Shown here: positions 23,319 to 30,913 of the stretch, piece after piece | How the letters are laid out: each line of letters opens with the position of its first letter | Position numbering within the stretch: the stretch's first letter is position 1 | NCBI GenBank assembly: GCA_017464475.1 | Contig: JAFTZQ010000003.1 | Coordinates: 1 to 64,000, forward strand | Reading direction: 5' to 3' | From: Paludibacteraceae bacterium | Lineage (GTDB): Bacteria; Bacteroidota; Bacteroidia; Bacteroidales; Paludibacteraceae | DNA length: 64,000 nucleotides | The notes under the pieces: model-generated | What the model was told of the DNA's origin: nothing | The model's database searches: none | The model's input: the letters and a program-made list of their open reading frames with translations, nothing else | Made by a program: the position numbers and the translations under genes

Positions 23319-23367
23319 TGCAAAGGTAGCAATAAATTTTGATTTATGCAAATAAAAGTGCAATTTT
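23319..23367 (-). promoter_or_regulatory. Promoter of the DUF4143 ATPase gene (duplicated sequence)
   Basis: Minus strand: TTTGC (23348-23352) and TACCTTTG (23321-23328). It is a perfect copy of 21883-21931. Confidence 0.8.
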
Positions 23368-23398
23368 TTGCTATAATGGGGGATTGACAAGGCGCAGT

Positions 23399-23472
23399 GG
23401 GGGTATTGTGGGGGTATTGTCGTCCTAAGGTGGTCGCGTGTTGGTCGGGAGATGATCCCGTGATGGTCGCGT
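23399..23472 (+). repeat. Two adjacent 11-bp arrays
   Basis: GGGGGTATTGT occurs twice (23399-23420). A second array follows at 23429-23472: GGTGGTCGCGT, GTTGGTCGGGA, GATGATCCCGT and GATGGTCGCGT. The remainder of 23248-23625 holds only promoters. Confidence 0.9.
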
Positions 23473-23551
23473 TGGCAACCCGATATTTTGTGCAGAAAAA
23501 GTTGAGATAGGGACGATTTGCCTGCAAATAGCAAAATAAAATGGATTTTCC

Positions 23552-23582
23552 TTGCATATTTGGATTTTTTGTAGTAATTTTG
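23552..23582 (+). promoter_or_regulatory. Promoter of the small lipoprotein gene
   Basis: TTGC at 23552-23555 and -7 box TAATTTTG at 23575-23582, 44 bases before the ATG at 23626. Confidence 0.72.
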
Positions 23583-23625
23583 CAGCCGCAAATTGTGTGG
23601 TACATCTGAAGAAACAGTGGAAGAT

Positions 23626-24108
23626 ATGAAAAAACAATTATTTTTATGCCTGATTGCCGTAGTGGCAATGGTAAGTTGTACACGCCCTGTTAACAATTAC
23701 TACAACACGTACGAGGTAGTAGGAGGCGGGGTAAAGAAGAAAACAGTTGATCTGACAGTCAACACCAATCAATGGGATTTTGACAAGGGCACGAACCAGT
23801 ATTTCTGCTATTTCAACGTGCCGGAGTTGACCGACAGCGTGTATAACTACGGCGAAGTGAGCGTGAACCGCGAATACAACAGCGGGACAAAGAATGCCTA
23901 CCAGGTAGCGCTGCCGGAGACGAGCTACAAAGTGGAATACGAGGTAGATGAAAATGACTCTGTCATCAACACATTCTACTATGCGCAGCATGTGGATTAT
24001 GTGTATGGTATCGGTTTCGTGGAGGTGTTCTACACGATCTCGGATTATTTCTACCCGGATGGTTTTGCACCGGAAGGGATGCTGTTCCGGTTGCAGATGA
24101 CGTATTAA
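23626..24108 (+). CDS. Hypothetical lipoprotein
   Basis: 160 residues from the ATG at 23626. The signal peptide ends in lipobox AMVSC (Cys about 18). The mature part is Tyr/Asn-rich and beta-rich, with NNYYNTYEVV after the lipid anchor and VEVFYTISDYF near the end. It resembles small Bacteroidales surface lipoproteins without a known job. It is transcribed alone from a good promoter. Confidence 0.68.
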   Translation: MKKQLFLCLIAVVAMVSCTRPVNNYYNTYEVVGGGVKKKTVDLTVNTNQWDFDKGTNQYFCYFNVPELTDSVYNYGEVSVNREYNSGTKNAYQVALPETSYKVEYEVDENDSVINTFYYAQHVDYVYGIGFVEVFYTISDYFYPDGFAPEGMLFRLQMTY

Positions 24109-24114
24109 GTCAAT

Positions 24115-24143
24115 GTACAATGTACAATGTACAATGTACAATT
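24115..24143 (+). repeat. ATGTACA heptamer array
   Basis: Four ATGTACA units directly in front of the nested-hairpin repeat. Confidence 0.9.
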
Positions 24144-24238
24144 TACAAGCATTCTAAAAGTTTTAGTACAAAATTAAAAGTCCGTACGGATTTTAAAACG
24201 TTGTACCAAACTCCGCAAGCCCTTTGTGAATTGTGAAC
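24144..24238 (+). repeat. Nested-hairpin repeat, copy 1
   Basis: A ~95-nt element with outer arms TTTAGTACAA (24162-24171) and TTGTACCAAA (24201-24210), an inner perfect palindrome TCCGTACGGA (24181-24190), and a conserved tail CTCCGCAAGCCCTTTGT. A close copy lies at 48497-48590. The start codon of the DAHP synthase gene (GTG 24226) is inside its tail. Confidence 0.85.
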
Positions 24239-25326
24239 TGCTATACATATTAGGTCCATGTGCGGCGGAGAGTCGCGAACAGGTGTTGGAGACCGCGAGG
24301 GAGTTGGCGGCTATCAGCTGTCAGCCATCAGAAGTCAGCAGTCAGCATTCAGTTCCTTTTATTTTTCGCGCGGGCGCATGGAAACCGCGCACGAGCCCGC
24401 GCACGTTTCAAGGCATAGGTGAAGAGGCACTGACATGGCTGGCGGAGGCGAAGATGCTGTATGGCATGGATGTTGCGACAGAGGTAGCGACGCCGGAGCA
24501 TGTGCGCAAAGCCATTGCCGCGGGGATGGACTACCTATGGATCGGTGCGCGGACGAGCGCAAACCCGATGGCAGTAGAAAACCTCACCCCTGCCCTCTCC
24601 TCAAGAGAGGGAGGAAAGATAAAAGGTATTCTGATCAAGAATCCGGTGAATGAGGATGCGAAGTTATGGATCGGTAATATAGAGCGGCTGGAGAAGACGG
24701 GAATACCCGTCATGGCAGTACACCGAGGCTGCGGACACCAGCCATGCTGGAGGATGGCGCACCAAGTGCGTCTGGCACGACCGGACATACCGATGTTGTT
24801 AGACCCGAGCCACATGAGCGGCGATGCAGCCAAAGTGCCGGAGCTGATGCAGATGATTCCGCAGTTAGGGTTGGACGGCGCGATGGTGGAGGTGCATTGC
24901 CATCCTGCGGAGGCGTTGTCCGACGCCAAGCAGCAGATAACGCCGGAGGAGTTAGCAGACCTCACACAACCCCACCCCGGGAGAGTTCTACGACCGTCCA
25001 CAGGACGCTCGATCGAGCAGAGCTCTTCACCCCTCAAGGGAGGGAGCCACGGGATCGAGTTGAACTGGCTAAGGGCGGAGATAGATGAGTTGGACGATAA
25101 ACTATGGGACACTATCGCGGCACGAATGGATGTGAGCCGGCGGATCGGCGAATGGAAAAAAGCGAATGGCGTTGCCCCACTCCAGCCCGAACGGTATGAG
25201 ATGATCAGAGAGAGATTAAAAAACCTCACCCCGACCCTCTCCTCAGGAGAGGGAGAGTTACGGACGGAGTTTAAGTTGGCGTTATGGGAACTGATTCACG
25301 AGGAGAGTTTGCGGCAACAAAGTTGA
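24226..25326 (+). CDS. Bifunctional DAHP synthase / chorismate mutase with four repeat inserts
   Basis: 366 residues. The N-terminal DAHP synthase domain (1-246) has ILGPCAAES, RAGAWKPRTSP, ATEVATPEH, LLDPSHMSGD and EVHCHPAEALSDAKQQ. It condenses erythrose-4-phosphate and phosphoenolpyruvate, opening the shikimate pathway. The C-terminal AroQ-type chorismate mutase (278-362) starts LRAEIDELDDKLWDTIAARM. Four segments are repeat-derived: a heptamer array (30-42), a 34-nt REP-like element (119-131), a 79-nt element in the interdomain linker (247-275), and another 34-nt element inside the mutase (333-345). The GTG start falls in the tail of a nested-hairpin repeat, and the N-terminus is about 15 residues shorter than expected. 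Confidence 0.88.
   Translation: MNCELLYILGPCAAESREQVLETARELAAISCQPSEVSSQHSVPFIFRAGAWKPRTSPRTFQGIGEEALTWLAEAKMLYGMDVATEVATPEHVRKAIAAGMDYLWIGARTSANPMAVENLTPALSSREGGKIKGILIKNPVNEDAKLWIGNIERLEKTGIPVMAVHRGCGHQPCWRMAHQVRLARPDIPMLLDPSHMSGDAAKVPELMQMIPQLGLDGAMVEVHCHPAEALSDAKQQITPEELADLTQPHPGRVLRPSTGRSIEQSSSPLKGGSHGIELNWLRAEIDELDDKLWDTIAARMDVSRRIGEWKKANGVAPLQPERYEMIRERLKNLTPTLSSGEGELRTEFKLALWELIHEESLRQQS
24315..24352 (+). repeat. In-gene heptamer array (DAHP synthase)
   Basis: CAGCTGT, CAGCCAT, CAGAAGT, CAGCAGT and CAGCATT. It is translated in frame at residues 30-42. Confidence 0.88.
24580..24613 (+). repeat. 34-nt REP-like element in DAHP synthase domain
   Basis: Head AACCTCACCCC; hairpin CCCTCTC-ctcaa-GAGAGGG, a compensatory variant of the CCCTCCC/GGGAGGG arms. 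Confidence 0.9.
24968..25046 (+). repeat. 79-nt REP-like element in the domain linker
   Basis: It begins with the AACCCCACCCC head and ends with CCTCAAGGGAGGGAG, but carries an extra ~45-nt middle (GAGAGTTCTACGACCGTCCA onward). A near-identical 79-nt copy is at 52565-52643. Confidence 0.9.
25222..25255 (+). repeat. 34-nt REP-like element in chorismate mutase domain
   Basis: Hairpin CCCTCTC-ctcag-GAGAGGG after the AACCTCACCCC head. Confidence 0.9.
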
Positions 25327-25327
25327 C

Positions 25328-25410
25328 GAATTGAGAACTGAAAATTGAGAATTGAGAATTGAGAATTGAAAATTGAGAATTGAGAATTGAAAATTGAGAA
25401 TTGAGAATTG
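25328..25410 (+). repeat. Long GAGAATT heptamer array
   Basis: Around eleven GAGAATT or GAAAATT units fill the gap between the DAHP synthase stop and the next gene. The TTG start at 25408 is the end of the last unit. Confidence 0.92.
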
Positions 25411-28254
25411 AAAAAGTTAAGGTACATATTATTTTTCTTGTGCTTCGCCGGGATGGCGAGTGCGCAGGAGGTGACGAGCATATCGGGTACGGTAGTGGAC
25501 GGCGACACAGGCGAGACGCTGCCGTTCGTGCAGATATACTTTCTCAAATCCACCACCAGCAAAGGTATGATCGCTTCGGAAATCGGCACGACATCCGATA
25601 TAGACGGTAATTTCACGATCTCAAACAGTCTGGGTTATAACACGCTGAATTTCCAGATGTTGGGTTACAAGACCGAGATGCTGACTTTGCGCAAAGGTCA
25701 GAGCCGTAAGAACGTGAAGGTCAAACTGACGCCGGATGTGTACGGTTTGCAGGATATCGTAGTGACCCCGAAGCACCGCAAACGTGACTACAAACGCAAA
25801 GGCAACCCTGCGGTTGAGTTGATCAAGAATGTGATTGCGCACAAGGACTCATTCTGCGTGACGACCGTCAATCAATACACGGCGAAGAGTTACAGCCGTA
25901 TGTCTTTTGCGCTGGACAACATCAAGGTGAACTGGAACAAGCCGTTCTGGAAAGATTTCGCTTTCGTGAAGAAATACATCGACACGACCGGCGTATATCC
26001 GAACGTGACGGTTTCCATCCGCGAGCACCTGAACACGGAGTATTACCAGCGCAAGCCGCACCGCGAGAAGAAAGTGCTGGACAAGAAACGTATTTTCGGT
26101 ATAGAGAGCGTGATCGGTTCGCAGTCCTTCCAGCAGAACATCAATGCGATCTTCAAAGACGTAGATATCAACGATAATAGCATGAACCTGCTGTTTAACA
26201 GGTTTGTCTCGCCGCTGAGTAGCACCCTCGCTGTGACCTTCTACCAATACTATATCATGGACACGATCATGGTGGACGGTTATCCCTGTATCGACTTGGC
26301 GTTCGTGCCGGTGAACTCGGAGAGTTACGGTTTCACAGGACACCTCTATATCGTCAATGACTCCACGTTCCGGCTCAAGAAATACGCGATTAACATCCCG
26401 CCGGACATCAACCTCAATTTCGTGAGCAATTTCTCAATCGAGCACAGTTACAAGCAGTTGGAGAACGGTCTATGGGCGCCGGACAGGACAAGCACCTATG
26501 CCAAATTCTATATCATCAACAACAAACGCGGTATGTTAGCCCGCCAGACCAAGATCTACACGGGCTGGGACATGGAGACGCCGATAGCCAAAGAGACGTT
26601 CTCGAACCTGACAGGTCCGGAGCCGGAGGTGAATGACTCGACCGCCGAGGTGGTATGGGAGGGTCAATGGACCGACGAGATGCGTCCTGAGCCGCTGACC
26701 AAATACGAGAGTTCGGTAGTGGACCTTGTGCGCGAGTTCACTAACACGCCGAAGTTCAACAGTCTTGCGCTTTTCGTCAATGCCGTGACGACGGAGTATA
26801 TCCCGACCCGGAAAGCTGAGTTTATGTATCTCAGTAAGTTCGATTTCGGACCGATCTACAACTTCGTAAGCTGGAACATGTTAGAGGGCGTTCGTCTGCG
26901 TGTAGGCGGCGGATCCACAGCACGGTTGCACGACCAGTTCTTCTTCCGCGGGTATGTCGCTTTCGGCACCAAAGACCTGCTGCCGAAATACAGCGCCACG
27001 TTCGTCTATACCTTCGACAAGCACAAGGATCAGCCCTACGACGGGTTACGACACCACCTGCAACTGATGGCTCAATACGACGTAGAGGAACCAGGACAGG
27101 TGAACGACGTGGTACGAAGGGACAATATATTGATGTCCATTCCGACGAGCACACCGACCATGCCATTTGCGCAGTACGTTTTCCACGCGAAGGCGGAGTA
27201 CATGAAAGAATGGCGGAACAACCTGATGCTGAAGACCACTTTCGATTTCACCAATAACCGCGCCGCGGGATCGCTCCGTTACGACCGCGTGGACTACACC
27301 CAGCATATCAACGGCACAGACACCACTTTCTCCCGCTCGCTGAGCAATATCGGTTCATACCGCAACTACGAGGGTGTGTTTGAGTTAGAGTACTCTCCGG
27401 GCTCCATGATCGGTATAGACCGCGAGGGAATCAAGAACCCATGGGGATTGGAGAAAGATGCGCCGACGATCAACCTGCGCCACACCGTAGGCTACCTGGA
27501 CGACCGCCACAACGGAGGCGTCGGATTCCTCTATAACAAGACGGAGATCATGTTTGACAAACGGTTCTGGTTCTCGGCTTTCGGTCACCTGGATCTGCGT
27601 ATCAAAACCGGCATGCTCTGGCAGAAAGCGCCGTTCACCAAGTTGCATATCCCCGAGACGAGCACCAGTATCCTATTGGGTCAGCGGAGTTTCAACCTGA
27701 TGAAACCGATGGAGTTTATGATGGACGAATACGTGTCGCTGTTCGCAACGTATTATTTCAAGGGTTGGATCCTCAACCGCATTCCGGGTATCAACAAACT
27801 GAAGCTGCGCGGCGTGGTCAGTTTCTCCGGTGTGTATGGCGGTTTGACGAAGAAAAACAACCCGTATCTGGAGACGAGCAACGGTCTGTACGATTTCCCG
27901 CACACGGCATGGGAGAACGGCATTGTGGACAATGCCTTTGACCAGCAAGGATATATCAAAGACGGCTATCGCACTTCTTCACCGATCGGCAAACTGCCGT
28001 ATATGGAGATCACCGCGGGATTTGAGAACATCCTCAAATTCATCCGTATCGACTATATCCGCCGTATCACTTACAACGACTATGAGTTGCCGTATATGAT
28101 CCAGAAGATGGAGATGGTGGACCCTCTGCATCCGACGATGGGTTACAAGCCCGCGGTGGACGAGAACGGCGACCCGGTCATGATCCATGGACGCAGGCGT
28201 ATCGCCGCATGGGGACGAAACGGAGTAAAATTAACAGTCAGAATTTCGTTATAA
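25408..28254 (+). CDS. DUF5686-type outer-membrane protein with CarboxypepD_reg domain
   Basis: 948 residues from a TTG start that is the last triplet of the heptamer array; a downstream ATG would destroy the signal peptide (ILFFLCFAGMASAQ). A carboxypeptidase-regulatory-like domain follows (about 24-115: ISGTVVDGDTGETLPFVQIY), then a large beta-rich region typical of the DUF5686 proteins of Bacteroidota, ending GVKLTVRISL. It is predicted to be a big outer-membrane barrel with a periplasmic N-terminal domain; function unknown. It is followed after 3 bases by another barrel gene, so they form an operon. Confidence 0.78.
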   Translation: MKKLRYILFFLCFAGMASAQEVTSISGTVVDGDTGETLPFVQIYFLKSTTSKGMIASEIGTTSDIDGNFTISNSLGYNTLNFQMLGYKTEMLTLRKGQSRKNVKVKLTPDVYGLQDIVVTPKHRKRDYKRKGNPAVELIKNVIAHKDSFCVTTVNQYTAKSYSRMSFALDNIKVNWNKPFWKDFAFVKKYIDTTGVYPNVTVSIREHLNTEYYQRKPHREKKVLDKKRIFGIESVIGSQSFQQNINAIFKDVDINDNSMNLLFNRFVSPLSSTLAVTFYQYYIMDTIMVDGYPCIDLAFVPVNSESYGFTGHLYIVNDSTFRLKKYAINIPPDINLNFVSNFSIEHSYKQLENGLWAPDRTSTYAKFYIINNKRGMLARQTKIYTGWDMETPIAKETFSNLTGPEPEVNDSTAEVVWEGQWTDEMRPEPLTKYESSVVDLVREFTNTPKFNSLALFVNAVTTEYIPTRKAEFMYLSKFDFGPIYNFVSWNMLEGVRLRVGGGSTARLHDQFFFRGYVAFGTKDLLPKYSATFVYTFDKHKDQPYDGLRHHLQLMAQYDVEEPGQVNDVVRRDNILMSIPTSTPTMPFAQYVFHAKAEYMKEWRNNLMLKTTFDFTNNRAAGSLRYDRVDYTQHINGTDTTFSRSLSNIGSYRNYEGVFELEYSPGSMIGIDREGIKNPWGLEKDAPTINLRHTVGYLDDRHNGGVGFLYNKTEIMFDKRFWFSAFGHLDLRIKTGMLWQKAPFTKLHIPETSTSILLGQRSFNLMKPMEFMMDEYVSLFATYYFKGWILNRIPGINKLKLRGVVSFSGVYGGLTKKNNPYLETSNGLYDFPHTAWENGIVDNAFDQQGYIKDGYRTSSPIGKLPYMEITAGFENILKFIRIDYIRRITYNDYELPYMIQKMEMVDPLHPTMGYKPAVDENGDPVMIHGRRRIAAWGRNGVKLTVRISL

Positions 28255-28257
28255 GCC

Positions 28258-29037
28258 ATGAAAAAGATCGTATTAATACTGAGTATTGCAAGCCTGTCTC
28301 TGAGTCTGGCGGCCCAGAACAAGGATAGCAAGATCCAGCAATCGCTGGAGGAAGCGAAGGCGAAGTTAGTGGAGTTCAACACCGAGCACATGATCGATTC
28401 GCTGGATCAGGAGAAACTGCCCAAGCTGGTATCCGGCGGTCTGATCGCGAACGCGAACATGAGCAATTTTATCATCACTCGCGCTCACAACACGATGAGT
28501 TCGTACATGCACGTAGGCGGCGAGTTAGGCGGATTCATGGATTTCAGGATCACCAAGCATTTCTCGATTCAGCCGCAGGTGATCTTCACCGCGCACCAGA
28601 ATTACTTCGCAGCGACCGACACAGCAAACCATTTATGGTCGTTTGGTATGGAGATCCCGGTCTATTTCCTGGGTCGATTCGGCAATATGGAAAAAGGCTA
28701 TATCCAGTTCGGAGGTGGTATATTCACCCATTTCACCTTTGCGTCCAATATCCGCAACAAATACAAGAACGTAGATGAATCAGCCGCAGTGACCTCACCC
28801 GTCACCCCGACCGACACACACGACTACAGCAAACTATACAGTCTGCACGACAATCATTTCGGTGTAGCCGTGACGGTGGGGTACGAGTTCCCGATAGGCA
28901 TTCAGATCAATGCCCACTACAAAGTCAGCCTGTCAGACATCGCAGGATTCTACAAGGAATACAAAGGTCAGGAGATCGCGGACGCCTTGATCTACCCGCA
29001 GTCCGTTTCGTTAGGAATCGGGTATAGGTGGAAATAG
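28258..29037 (+). CDS. Outer-membrane beta-barrel protein (PorT-like)
   Basis: 259 residues. Signal peptide (1-19), a short Lys/Glu-rich helix, then barrel strands (GGELGGFMDFRITKHFSIQP, YIQFGGGIFTHF, VAVTVGYEFPIGIQINAHYK) and a final SLGIGYRWK. It has the layout of PorT/OmpW-sized 8-strand barrels in Bacteroidota. It sits 3 bases after the DUF5686 gene and is probably its partner. The specific role is not known. Confidence 0.72.
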   Translation: MKKIVLILSIASLSLSLAAQNKDSKIQQSLEEAKAKLVEFNTEHMIDSLDQEKLPKLVSGGLIANANMSNFIITRAHNTMSSYMHVGGELGGFMDFRITKHFSIQPQVIFTAHQNYFAATDTANHLWSFGMEIPVYFLGRFGNMEKGYIQFGGGIFTHFTFASNIRNKYKNVDESAAVTSPVTPTDTHDYSKLYSLHDNHFGVAVTVGYEFPIGIQINAHYKVSLSDIAGFYKEYKGQEIADALIYPQSVSLGIGYRWK

Positions 29038-29072
29038 CTGTCAGCCGTCAGAAGTCAGCCGTCAGCAGCGGT
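29038..29072. repeat. CAGCCGT heptamer array between convergent genes
   Basis: CTGTCAGCCGTCAGAAGTCA and further CAGCCGT/CAGCAG units. It begins one base after the stop of the barrel gene and contains the stop codon of the convergent glycosyltransferase gene. Confidence 0.88.
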
Positions 29073-29838
29073 GGAAGAACCGATATATCGGTAAGAAATA
29101 GCGCAGCCAGCGGCGGTAGGAGGCAGGCAGGATGAAGGGTTGGATCGCCGCATTGCGGATCGAGCAAGCCACCCAATAACGCCGAATAGCCTTTCCCTCC
29201 GGATAGCGCATCAGATATGCCCTTGCTTCATTACGAGCAAGGGTATTTTTATGTACATCGCCTTTCGGATGGGTGATCGAGAGGCGGTCGTCAATCTCGC
29301 ACCGCAATCCCCAATGGCGCGCATAGAAACAAGCGACGAGGTCCAATCCCCAGCCATGCGGGTTGATGTCCAGCGGCTCCAGTTGCTTATACACCGGCGC
29401 GGCATACATGCCTAACATCCCTTCCGCAAAAGCGACGGCTCTGCGTCGTCCGCTATGGCGCGAGTACGACCATGCCACCCACGTATAAGAGTCGTCCGCA
29501 TGAGAGGGACAATAGACACCCACCCCTTCGAAAGACTCGGAGAGCAAGATATCCTTGAGCTGCATCAGCGCCTCATGCGACATCAGGACATCCGAGCAGA
29601 TAAAGAACAGATAGGGGTAATGTCCCTTGTCCGCCATGGTGATAGCATGGTGCATCATGCCAGAATAGAACACATTAGGCAGATAGACCGTGTCGCCGCC
29701 GCAGGGATCAGGTTTCTCTCCGCTGTCCGCGTCTATGATATGGCACTCAAAGAACGGACGGAGTTCCCGATAGAGAAACTCCGCATTGGCAGCTTCGCGA
29801 TAATTGAAGATACAGAAAAGGATCTCACTTGCTTGCAT
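29062..29838 (-). CDS. GT-A-like glycosyltransferase
   Basis: 258 residues. The N-terminus ILFCIFNYREAANAEFLYRE and the acidic stretch around LFFICSDVLMSHEA resemble nucleotide-sugar-binding GT-A domains. GMLGMYAAPVY and GWGLDLVACFYARH suit an acceptor site. It has no signal peptide and is probably attached to the inner face of the membrane. It overlaps the flippase-like gene by 14 bases and closes a three-gene operon (32077 to 29062). Its family is not certain, since no DxD motif is obvious. Confidence 0.6.
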   Translation of the reverse strand: MQASEILFCIFNYREAANAEFLYRELRPFFECHIIDADSGEKPDPCGGDTVYLPNVFYSGMMHHAITMADKGHYPYLFFICSDVLMSHEALMQLKDILLSESFEGVGVYCPSHADDSYTWVAWSYSRHSGRRRAVAFAEGMLGMYAAPVYKQLEPLDINPHGWGLDLVACFYARHWGLRCEIDDRLSITHPKGDVHKNTLARNEARAYLMRYPEGKAIRRYWVACSIRNAAIQPFILPASYRRWLRYFLPIYRFFHRC

Positions 29839-30907
29839 TGCGTTTACGGATTAGTTTGCTTTTTCCCAGCCACTGGGGCAGGATGATCACTCCGGCGATC
29901 AGGTAATAATAATAGGTGCAGAGACGCCAGATAGAGGTAATGACCACCGTGGACATCTTCTGGGTAATATATTCGCCCAGGAATCCGTCGAACATCACTT
30001 CGGCAAAGCCGCTGCCGCCCGGCGTAGGAACGATCATACACACAATTCCCAAGATATACTGGCGCGCGAAACACATCAAGTTATCCGCTCCGGTCAAGGG
30101 ATTGAAGATCATGATTGCCATATTAGCTATAAGGAAGCGGAAGCCCCAAATACCTATTGTCGAGAGCGCCATGCGCACCCAGTAGCCGGCAGACTCATGC
30201 TGTATCTCCCGCGCACACTGACGCAGCTCGACCGCCGTACGCAGCGCACGGTAGCGATAGCGGCGCAGGAACTTAAGCGAGAAGACAGCCCCAATGATTT
30301 TCACCAAAATAATGGACTTGCAGAACAGACCAATGAAGAGCATGGTGACCCATACGAACTTCATCACATATCCGATGATAAACGCCCAGAGATAGCCGTA
30401 TTGGAAATAGCCATCGGCAGTAAATAGTTCGCCATAAGGGATGAGCATCAGCAGGAAGGGGAAGAGGACGATCATGAACATTTCGTCCAGGAAGAGTGCT
30501 AAGATCGTCATTGACGTAGCACGACTGACCTTAATCCCCTCGCGGTGGATGAAGATGACCTCCAGCGACGAGCCTCCCGCGGCAGAAGGTGTGACCGCCG
30601 AAGTGAACTCATACAGCATCCGGATGCGGAAGAGCTGGCTGAACTTGAGCGGTGCGCCGGACATCACCCGAAGGCGGTACATGCCGGAGAAATCCTTAAA
30701 GAGCGTAAAAAGCACAACCAATAAGGCGAACACCCACCAATGGTCGGCCAGGGTGATCGGTCCCTGCGGGATGTCGTCGTGCATCTCGCGCCAGAGCATA
30801 TACCCCACTCCGATCAGACCGAACAGGATCGGCCAGATGACCATTGAAGGCTTGAAGCGCGAAGCTACAGAGCGGTTTTCGGAAACTGTATTATTAGTGC
30901 TGCTCAT
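29825..30907 (-). CDS. LPG synthase-TM / UPF0104 flippase-like membrane protein
   Basis: 360 residues with about eight transmembrane segments. Motifs typical of the AglD/MprF-TM family are present: EFTSAVTPSAAGGSSLE near residue 95, and IVPTPGGSGFAEVMFDGFL near 290. Such proteins are thought to move or hold lipid-linked substrates in the membrane. Its place between two glycosyltransferase genes suggests it handles the glycolipid they make. It starts 6 bases after the MGDG-synthase-like gene. Confidence 0.85.
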   Translation of the reverse strand: MSSTNNTVSENRSVASRFKPSMVIWPILFGLIGVGYMLWREMHDDIPQGPITLADHWWVFALLVVLFTLFKDFSGMYRLRVMSGAPLKFSQLFRIRMLYEFTSAVTPSAAGGSSLEVIFIHREGIKVSRATSMTILALFLDEMFMIVLFPFLLMLIPYGELFTADGYFQYGYLWAFIIGYVMKFVWVTMLFIGLFCKSIILVKIIGAVFSLKFLRRYRYRALRTAVELRQCAREIQHESAGYWVRMALSTIGIWGFRFLIANMAIMIFNPLTGADNLMCFARQYILGIVCMIVPTPGGSGFAEVMFDGFLGEYITQKMSTVVITSIWRLCTYYYYLIAGVIILPQWLGKSKLIRKRNASK

Positions 30908-30913
30908 CGGATG

